Positions 1-5,125 of a stretch of 8,798 nt of DNA are shown piece after piece. The stretch is from Spirochaeta_B sp964398645 (lineage in GTDB: Bacteria > Spirochaetota > Spirochaetia > DSM-27196 > DSM-8902), in assembly GCA_964398645.1 (NCBI GenBank), contig CAYNNU010000091.1, positions 1 through 8,798 of the forward strand. Direction: 5' to 3'. The position numbers were made by a program, and so were the translations under genes. Below the pieces are notes generated by a model that saw only the letters and a list, made by a program, of their open reading frames with translations, was not told where the DNA came from and searched no databases. Position 1 is the stretch's first letter; the number at the start of each line of letters is the position of its first letter.

Positions 1-1
1 G

Positions 2-76
2 TACTCCCCAGCCGGTGTTCCCGTCGCAATTTTAACCGGCCGAATTGCCGCCGCAGCGATCAAAAAACATATTTGA
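2..76 (+). CDS. C-terminal tail of a plus-strand gene (partial), possibly FAD-dependent oxidoreductase
   Basis: From the window edge one plus-strand frame stays open for 24 codons and stops at TGA 74-76. The tail reads as protein: it contains AGVPVAILTGRIAAAAIKKH. A Gly-Val-Pro followed by a small-residue Thr/Ser-Gly-Arg-x-Ala-Ala helix resembles the last FAD-contacting segment of some flavin-dependent amine oxidase or phytoene-desaturase-like oxidoreductases, but this is inference from a very short stretch. Codon choice, with many C-ending codons, is like that of the other genes here. If real, it converges on the minus-strand operon and overlaps the last 17 bp of the gene at 60-1073. The 59 bases before that gene are otherwise unexplained. 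Being short and at the edge, it could be chance. Confidence 0.45.
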   Translation, partial: YSPAGVPVAILTGRIAAAAIKKHI

Positions 77-1073
77 TAAGCAAAAATGCAATGAGGCCAT
101 AGGTCAGAAGAGAGGAAATCAGCATACTCCGCAGTATGGGCTTTTTCAGATCATCACCCTTCATGGTTTTGAAGCCCTTTAGCTCTAGGTACTCCCGAAT
201 CAAGGGATGAAGATCTTCTTTTTTCATCAACTCGGAGCGCTGCAAATGCTGCTTAATAATAAAATGCTGACTATACGGGAAAAGCGCAACCTCCAGCGGA
301 GCGGCATCACCGATAATCTCTTTCATAAAGCTATTTTCTCGAATACGAACTGAATCCAGCGGCAGACGCAAAGCCTGCTTCATCAGGATGGGATCAAAAA
401 TCAAACCGAATGGATGCGACACCTCTGCCTTGAGCTTGCCGCCGTAATCAACCGACAGGTTCCCCTCAATCCACAACTGTTCATCAAGCAAAACATTCTT
501 GCCGCTCTCAATATCCGCCGAAACAGTGAAGGCCTCCTGTGTATTTCGATTCTTAATATCGACCAAGAGCTCGCCATAAGGCGTCGTTGTAAAAACTGCA
601 TGCTCACTTGAATAGCCGCAAAACCTGTTTTTGGGATCATGGCTATTAGTGTTCGTCACGTAATCCACAATTATCCACGAGGTGAGCCCGCTCTCTACAT
701 GCCGGGCAATGAGATACATTTCCAGACGCATGCCAATAAAGGCCGAAGTCCGCGCAGTGAAGGCGCTAAAAATAACCATTGGCTCTTTCGGCCCTTCGGA
801 AAAAATGCGCGTATCGGCCAGCTCATAGCCATCCGGCAGCATCGCCTGTGCCGCCGCGGTATCGCTAATCCGGTAAGCTAGGAAAACACAATAGGGATCA
901 ACAATGAAGCCCATATAGGGGATGCTCTTATTCCCCTTTTCCATAACCGCATCCTGAGCCTTTTTTGGAAGCAGGCGGTTAAAATCGCCCAGAAAACTGA
1001 TGGCAGTTACGTCCTCGGGCTTGGCTAGAGACTCTGTTTTGTGAATAAACGCCCTATTTTCCTCTTTTTCCAT
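60..1073 (-). CDS. Tail-anchored ADC-superfamily-like protein, paralog 1
   Basis: A 337-residue protein of unknown function, the last gene of a three-gene minus-strand operon. Residues 1-311 look soluble, with no signal peptide. The last about 26 residues (312-337) are hydrophobic and suggest a single C-terminal membrane anchor with the body in the cytoplasm. It is clearly homologous to its neighbour at 1089-2123. Shared blocks are PYMGF (52-56), AMLPD (77-81), RLExYLIAR (116-124), GLxSWI (129-134), FTT (161-163), LWxxGNxS (200-207), PFxxIFDP (221-228) and FPYxQH (265-270). Two stretches recall acetoacetate decarboxylase: a Tyr-Arg then Ala-rich helix then Leu-Pro near 67-80, and IFDP followed by LPLDSV at 237-242. 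The catalytic PKK motif of that enzyme is not evident; a PK at 147-148 is the nearest candidate, so decarboxylase activity cannot be claimed. A GGGAG site (1084-1088) lies 10 bp before the ATG. Confidence 0.85.
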   Translation of the reverse strand: MEKEENRAFIHKTESLAKPEDVTAISFLGDFNRLLPKKAQDAVMEKGNKSIPYMGFIVDPYCVFLAYRISDTAAAQAMLPDGYELADTRIFSEGPKEPMVIFSAFTARTSAFIGMRLEMYLIARHVESGLTSWIIVDYVTNTNSHDPKNRFCGYSSEHAVFTTTPYGELLVDIKNRNTQEAFTVSADIESGKNVLLDEQLWIEGNLSVDYGGKLKAEVSHPFGLIFDPILMKQALRLPLDSVRIRENSFMKEIIGDAAPLEVALFPYSQHFIIKQHLQRSELMKKEDLHPLIREYLELKGFKTMKGDDLKKPILRSMLISSLLTYGLIAFLLIKYVF

Positions 1074-1088
1074 AGCTTTTCAGCTCCC

Positions 1089-2123
1089 TTATTTTAGAAT
1101 CAACAGAGTCAACAATACCAAAGAAATCAGCGGCCAGGCTACAGTACTTGCAAGAAACATTCTCCGTATACCTTTTGTGGAGAATGTCTTGATATTTTTC
1201 ATTTGTGCCAAGCGATTGTAATGATCAACCAGGTCCTGCGTGTTGCGAACCTCTGTGCGGCAGCCAGGACTATCGGCAATATAATGCTGCGTGTAGGGAA
1301 AACAGGCAATTATGGCCGGCTGTTTCTCGGCAAAATCCGGCACCAAGGTATTCTTGCTTAAGTGAAAATCTTTTACCGGCACGTCCATGGCGCTTCCCAC
1401 CTCTGATGGATCAAAGATGACAGCAAACGGATCATCTCCCCGAGTGGAAATATTCTTAACATGCCCGATAGACGTATTTCCCATAACCCATAATGGCTGA
1501 TCGGGCCTACGCAGCTTGCCATTTTTCAGATTCCCTTTAAGGATAATCTCTTTGTCACTGCCATCATCCTGAATATTCAGATAGACATCGCCCTTTGAAC
1601 TGGTGGTAAACAAAGCGTTTTTACTGTTCGGGTCGATTATTCCTTCCGAGGGAATGGCAATAATCGTATTACTCAAAATATCAAAGAATATCCAGGAGAT
1701 AAGGCCCGTCTGCGTATCACGCGCGATAAGGTAAGACTCTAGGCGAACTCCCCAAAAGGTACTGCCGCGAGTGTTCAGATTTCCTATTCCAAAATAGTAG
1801 TCCGGTTCATCACCTTCAAACACCCGCGCCTTCACCAGCTCAAAGCGATCCGGCAACATAGCCTTTGCTTTTTCCACATCCAATATCTTGAAAAAGAGAA
1901 AAAGGCTGTAGGGCTCAATGACAAATCCCATGTAAGGGGTTTTGCGAGAGGTTCGAATCAACAATTTCTTAAACAGCCAATTCGGCATAAGTTTGCGAAA
2001 ACGCTGAAAGAAAAAGAGATTGCACACCTCCGCTGGATCGATTAAGTCCTCTACATTCTGAATAAAGGCATCTTCATTACGATCCAGCTCTGTCCGGTCT
2101 ATTTCTGTTTCATCAATCGCCAT
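1089..2123 (-). CDS. Tail-anchored ADC-superfamily-like protein, paralog 2
   Basis: A 344-residue protein of unknown function and the middle gene of the operon. It shares all conserved blocks with the gene downstream: PYMGF (63-67), AMLPD (88-92), GVRLExYLIAR (125-135), GLISWI (140-145), FTT (172-174), LWVMGNTS (211-218), IFDP (236-239) and FPYTQH. The segment IFDP-x8-VPVKDF (236-253) resembles the end region of acetoacetate decarboxylase, whose Clostridium enzyme has LFDH then LPVKEI. The family catalytic lysine pair is not apparent. The N-terminus is acidic and slightly repetitive (TEIDRTELDRNED, 6-18). The final about 26 residues form one hydrophobic segment, a probable tail anchor. Its ATG overlaps the end of the AIM24-family gene by 11 bp, with a weak AGGTGG site (2132-2137) inside that gene, which suggests translational coupling. 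I do not recognise a named family; the ADC relation is inferred from memory. Confidence 0.87.
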   Translation of the reverse strand: MAIDETEIDRTELDRNEDAFIQNVEDLIDPAEVCNLFFFQRFRKLMPNWLFKKLLIRTSRKTPYMGFVIEPYSLFLFFKILDVEKAKAMLPDRFELVKARVFEGDEPDYYFGIGNLNTRGSTFWGVRLESYLIARDTQTGLISWIFFDILSNTIIAIPSEGIIDPNSKNALFTTSSKGDVYLNIQDDGSDKEIILKGNLKNGKLRRPDQPLWVMGNTSIGHVKNISTRGDDPFAVIFDPSEVGSAMDVPVKDFHLSKNTLVPDFAEKQPAIIACFPYTQHYIADSPGCRTEVRNTQDLVDHYNRLAQMKNIKTFSTKGIRRMFLASTVAWPLISLVLLTLLILK

Positions 2124-2901
2124 CTAAAAGCCCACCTACCGCGCCAAGGATGGAACCCTCTCCGGTTCTTCTACCGCCAGCCTGAGGAGCATTCTGCAAA
2201 ATTCTGTCCGCTAGGCGTGAGAATGGCAAACTCTGCAAATATACAGTTCCAGTACCGCGCAGGGTAGCAAGAAACAGTCCTTCCCCGCCAAAAAACATGG
2301 ATTTCAGATTCCCGGCCCGCTCGATTGAATAATCCATACTCGGTGGAAAGGCAACAATACAGCCTGTATCGATCTTGATCACCTCATTATTTAGCTGCTT
2401 CTTAACGATTGTTCCACCAGCATGCAGAAAAATCATCCCATCACCTTTGAGTTTCTGCAAAATAAAACCCTCGCCGCCAAACAGGCCAGTGCCAATTTTT
2501 TTATTAAACGCGATCGTAACCTCGGTGCCCTTTGCTGCACATAAAAATGCATCTTTCTGACATAGAATCTCTCCGCCAATTTCAGCCAGGTTTATGGCCA
2601 AAATTGATCCCGGATATGGCGCCCCGAAGGCTATCCGCTTTTTTCCTGATCCAGCATTGGTAAAATGAGTCATAAAAAGTGACTCTCCGGTAATTGCCCT
2701 TTTGGCTGCGCCAAAAAGTTTTCCCATCAATCCCTGATCTGGCTGTGAACCATCCCCGAGGCGAGCCTCAAAAGTGACACCATCATCCATCCAGTTCATG
2801 GCACCGGCTTCTGCAATGACGGTTTCACCTGGATCAAGCTCAACCTCGACAACCTGCAGATCATTTCCAATAATCTCATAATCAACTTCGTGACAATTCA
2901 T
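2113..2901 (-). CDS. AIM24 / TIGR00266 family protein
   Basis: A 262-residue protein and the first gene of the minus-strand operon. The sequence has the typical run of this family: LDPGETVIAEAGAMNWMDD (about residues 22-40), then GESLF (72-76), repeated Gly-rich beta-strand blocks GLFGGEGFILQKLKGDGMIF and FFGGEGLFLATLRGTGTVYL, and the closing LQSLPFSRLADRI stretch. The family forms a beta-barrel-like fold; a yeast relative (Aim24) is needed for mitochondrial inner-membrane organisation, but the biochemical role of bacterial members is not established. No signal peptide or membrane segment is visible. The start is supported by a perfect AGGAGG (2906-2911) four bases before the ATG. Overlap with the next gene implies that its product works with the two tail-anchored paralogs. 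The family call is confident; the function is unknown. Confidence 0.92.
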   Translation of the reverse strand: MNCHEVDYEIIGNDLQVVEVELDPGETVIAEAGAMNWMDDGVTFEARLGDGSQPDQGLMGKLFGAAKRAITGESLFMTHFTNAGSGKKRIAFGAPYPGSILAINLAEIGGEILCQKDAFLCAAKGTEVTIAFNKKIGTGLFGGEGFILQKLKGDGMIFLHAGGTIVKKQLNNEVIKIDTGCIVAFPPSMDYSIERAGNLKSMFFGGEGLFLATLRGTGTVYLQSLPFSRLADRILQNAPQAGGRRTGEGSILGAVGGLLDGD

Positions 2902-2905
2902 TTTT

Positions 2906-2911
2906 CCTCCT
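2906..2911 (-). promoter_or_regulatory. Ribosome binding site of the AIM24-family gene
   Basis: AGGAGG on the minus strand, four bases before the ATG at 2901. It is a full match to the anti-Shine-Dalgarno core and fixes the start of the gene. Confidence 0.8.
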
Positions 2912-2931
2912 CAAGAAAACAACACCATTTG

Positions 2932-2960
2932 ATTGTATATCCAGTTAGAAAGAAAAACAA
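2932..2960 (-). promoter_or_regulatory. Candidate promoter for the AIM24-family operon
   Basis: On the minus strand TACAAT (2932-2937, 5 of 6 to the -10 consensus) lies 17 bp downstream of TTGTTT (2955-2960, 3 of 6 to the -35 consensus). Transcription would start near 2925, leaving a leader of about 24 bases with the AGGAGG site. No other convincing pair was seen in this intergenic stretch for this direction. Confidence 0.35.
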
Positions 2961-3006
2961 ATAATTGCTTGCATTTCTGCACCGAACTTTCAAAACCAGC
3001 ACAAAC

Positions 3007-3034
3007 TTGACAAGTAAGCCTGTGAAAAAATAAT
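3007..3034 (+). promoter_or_regulatory. Candidate upstream promoter for ilvD
   Basis: A perfect TTGACA -35 box (3007-3012), a 16-bp spacer and AATAAT (3029-3034, 5 of 6 to the -10 consensus). A transcript from here would have a leader of about 110 bases before the ilvD start. That leader shows no leader-peptide run of branched-chain codons or obvious attenuator. Confidence 0.4.
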
Positions 3035-3092
3035 GATGGTCTGAGTTATTGGGCGATTTACTTGCCCTTATGGTTGCAGCCCAGACTGATTC

Positions 3093-3121
3093 TTGACATT
3101 CACCGCTGAATGGACAATGAT
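3093..3121 (+). promoter_or_regulatory. Candidate proximal promoter for ilvD
   Basis: A perfect TTGACA (3093-3098), a 17-bp spacer and AATGAT (3116-3121, 4 of 6 to the -10 consensus). Transcription would begin near 3128 and give a leader of about 22 bases carrying only the ribosome binding site. The TTG of this -35 box is in frame with ilvD and can be mistaken for an upstream start codon. Confidence 0.45.
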
Positions 3122-3131
3122 TATCACTCGT
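3113..3131 (+). promoter_or_regulatory. Candidate Fur (ferric uptake regulator) box upstream of ilvD
   Basis: Read on the minus strand this site is ACGAGTGATAATCATTGTC, which by my count matches 14 of 19 positions of the Fur consensus GATAATGATAATCATTATC. Its 14-base core TGATAATCATTGTC differs from the consensus at one position. It overlaps the -10 element of the proximal ilvD promoter and ends seven bases before the ribosome binding site, a position suited to repression. IlvD carries an Fe-S cluster, so iron-dependent control is plausible. This is a visual match without scoring against background; a related Fur-family regulator such as PerR is an alternative. Confidence 0.35.
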
Positions 3132-3137
3132 TATAAT

Positions 3138-3143
3138 AAGGAG
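3138..3143 (+). promoter_or_regulatory. Ribosome binding site that sets the ilvD start
   Basis: AAGGAG six bases before ATG 3150. It supports this start over the in-frame TTG at 3093, which lacks such a site and would add 19 residues not found in the family. Confidence 0.8.
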
Positions 3144-3149
3144 TTATCT

Positions 3150-4988
3150 ATGCCAAAGTTACGCAGTTTGACAAATACAGCCGGTCGAAATATGGCAGGG
3201 GCGCGGAGTTTATGGCGCGCTAATGGAATGAAGAATGAGCAATTTGGGAAACCAATTATTGCTATTGCCAACTCATTTACCCAGTTTGTACCAGGCCACG
3301 TGCATTTGCACGAGATCGGGCAGGAAGTAAAGAAGAGAATCGAGGCCCGCGGCTTTTTTGCCGCCGAGTTTAATACAATTGCCATTGATGATGGGATCGC
3401 AATGGGACACGACGGCATGCTCTACAGTCTGCCCAGCCGTGAACTGATTGCCGACAGTGTGGAATATATGGTAAATGCCCACTGCGCCGATGCGCTGATT
3501 TGTATTTCCAACTGTGACAAAATCACTCCAGGTATGCTGATTGCAGCAATGCGTCTGAACATCCCCACCATATTTGTTTCCGGCGGGCCGATGGAAGCAG
3601 GCGTTGTAGGAAATAAAAAATACGATTTAATTGATGCCATGATCATGGCTGCAGATTCCAAGGTCGATGATGCTACTCTGCAAGCGGTTGAAGAAAATGC
3701 CTGCCCTACCTGCGGAAGCTGTTCGGGAATGTTCACCGCCAACTCAATGAACTGTTTGAATGAGGCTTTGGGATTGGCTCTGCCGGGTAACGGAACGATA
3801 GTTGCTACCCATGTGGAACGCCGTAATCTGTTTGACCGTGCAACCGACCGAATTATCGAACTAGCACAAGACTATTACGATAATAATAATGAGAAGGTTT
3901 TGCCGCGCGCAATTGCATCCAAGGCAGCTTTTATGAACGCGATGAGCCTGGATATTGCCATGGGCGGAAGCACAAATACTGTATTGCATCTTTTAGCTAT
4001 TGCCCAAGAAGCAGGTGTTGATTTTTCCATGAACGATATCGATATGCTTTCGCGCAAGGTTCCCTGCATCAGCAAGGTTGCCCCCAGCTCAAGCTATCAC
4101 GTTGAAGACGTTCACCGCGCTGGTGGAATCATGGGCATTCTGGGCGAGCTTGACCGTGCCGGTTTACTCGATACATCAGTCAGTCGGGTGGATTATCCGA
4201 CCCTGGCGGATGCCTTGCAGGAGTGGGATCCTGTAGCAGCTGGCGCCGATTCAGCTCCAAGCGACAAATTACAGTCATTCTATGGAGCTGCTCCCGGCGG
4301 GGTACGCAACCTTGTTATGGGAAGCCAAAATGCCCGCTTTAAGGAGCTCGATCTGGACCGGACATCCGGCTGTATCCGCAGCGTTGAACACGCCTATTAT
4401 CCCGACGGTGGCCTGGCGGTCCTTTTCGGCAACCTGGCTGAGAAAGGCTGTATCGTAAAAACCGCCGGTGTAGATGAAAGCATCTTCAAGTTCACCGGTA
4501 CTGCCCGCGTTTTTGAAAGCCAGGATGCAGCAGTCGCCGCTATTCTGGAAGGAAAGATTACTGCTGGCGATGTGGTGGTTATCAATTACGAGGGTCCGAA
4601 GGGTGGCCCGGGTATGCAGGAAATGCTCTACCCCACTAGCTACCTGAAATCAATGGGGCTTGGCAAGGAATGCGCACTGCTCACTGATGGTCGTTTTTCC
4701 GGCGGCACCAGTGGGCTCTCGATCGGCCATGCCAGCCCGGAAGCTGCAGCAGGCGGGACGATTGCCCTGGCCCAGGATGGCGACACCATCGAAATTGATA
4801 TCCCCGGACGGCGAATTGAGCTGATGGTGGCGGAGGCAGAACTGGCAAAGCGGCGCGCGGCCGAAGAAGCTCGCGGCGAAAAGGCCTATACGCCGAAGCA
4901 GCGGCAACGCACAGTAAGCACCGCATTGCGCGTATACGCCAGTATGGCTGCAAGTGCCGATAAGGGCGCCTGCCGTATCCTTCCATAA
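3150..4988 (+). CDS. ilvD: Dihydroxyacid dehydratase
   Basis: A 612-residue cytoplasmic Fe-S enzyme that dehydrates 2,3-dihydroxy-isovalerate and 2,3-dihydroxy-3-methylvalerate to the 2-oxo acids, the third common step of valine and isoleucine synthesis. It begins MPKLRSLTNTAGRNMAGAR, close to E. coli IlvD, and stays collinear to the end. Visible family landmarks are NSFTQFVPGH, FNTIAIDDGIAMGHDGM (Mg site), the ISNCDKITPG motif with Cys122, Asp123 and Lys124 (cluster ligand, Mg ligand, carbamylated Lys), CPTCGSCSGMF with Cys185, Cys188 and Cys191, GGSTNT, YEGPKGGPGMQEM, and DGRFSGGTSG (513-522), which holds the conserved active-site serine region. It is of the long E. coli type, with a loop after the PMEAG motif four residues shorter than in E. 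coli. The start at ATG 3150 is chosen by the AAGGAG site and by homology. It stands alone, with its own promoters and a terminator; no other ilv or leu genes are in view. Confidence 0.97.
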   Translation: MPKLRSLTNTAGRNMAGARSLWRANGMKNEQFGKPIIAIANSFTQFVPGHVHLHEIGQEVKKRIEARGFFAAEFNTIAIDDGIAMGHDGMLYSLPSRELIADSVEYMVNAHCADALICISNCDKITPGMLIAAMRLNIPTIFVSGGPMEAGVVGNKKYDLIDAMIMAADSKVDDATLQAVEENACPTCGSCSGMFTANSMNCLNEALGLALPGNGTIVATHVERRNLFDRATDRIIELAQDYYDNNNEKVLPRAIASKAAFMNAMSLDIAMGGSTNTVLHLLAIAQEAGVDFSMNDIDMLSRKVPCISKVAPSSSYHVEDVHRAGGIMGILGELDRAGLLDTSVSRVDYPTLADALQEWDPVAAGADSAPSDKLQSFYGAAPGGVRNLVMGSQNARFKELDLDRTSGCIRSVEHAYYPDGGLAVLFGNLAEKGCIVKTAGVDESIFKFTGTARVFESQDAAVAAILEGKITAGDVVVINYEGPKGGPGMQEMLYPTSYLKSMGLGKECALLTDGRFSGGTSGLSIGHASPEAAAGGTIALAQDGDTIEIDIPGRRIELMVAEAELAKRRAAEEARGEKAYTPKQRQRTVSTALRVYASMAASADKGACRILP

Positions 4989-5001
4989 ATTGCAATTTTA
5001 G

Positions 5002-5029
5002 CGGGGGCGCCTTTCGCCCCCGTTTTTTT
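5002..5029 (+). terminator. Rho-independent terminator after ilvD
   Basis: A perfect 8-bp GC-rich stem, CGGGGGCG (5002-5009) with CGCCCCCG (5015-5022), a five-base loop, then seven T residues (5023-5029). It lies 13 bases after the ilvD stop and separates ilvD from the glycogen synthase gene. Confidence 0.93.
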
Positions 5030-5115
5030 GGGGAAGCCCTTACAATTCAATAAATCACATAAAATACTCACAGCTTTTTCTTGAGATATTCATCTGTTAG
5101 CATTACTGTAAAAGC

Positions 5116-5120
5116 AGGAG
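5116..5120 (+). promoter_or_regulatory. Ribosome binding site that sets the glycogen synthase start
   Basis: AGGAG five bases before ATG 5126. An in-frame TTG at 5081 would lengthen the protein by 15 residues but has no such site, so ATG 5126 is preferred. Confidence 0.75.
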
Positions 5121-5125
5121 AAAAG

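Noticed and set aside
3093..3149. N-terminal extension of ilvD from TTG 3093
   Set aside because: The extra 19 residues are not family-like, the TTG belongs to a perfect -35 box, and ATG 3150 has an AAGGAG site and matches the known IlvD N-terminus.
3422..3742. Minus-strand 106-codon frame inside ilvD
   Set aside because: It is antisense to the Fe-S cysteine region of IlvD, and its sequence shows no independent protein character.
5040..5065. Promoter for the glycogen synthase gene (TTACAA with TAAAAT)
   Set aside because: The -10-like TAAAAT is good, but the spacer is only 14 bp and no better -35 is present. A promoter must lie in 5030-5125, but I cannot place it.
5081..5109. TTGAGA as a -35 box for the glycogen synthase gene
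   Set aside because: At the correct spacing the hexamer is TACTGT, a poor -10, and the transcript would start at the ribosome binding site.
5081..5125. N-terminal extension of glycogen synthase from TTG 5081
   Set aside because: There is no ribosome binding site before it, while ATG 5126 has AGGAG at five bases and homology begins after it.
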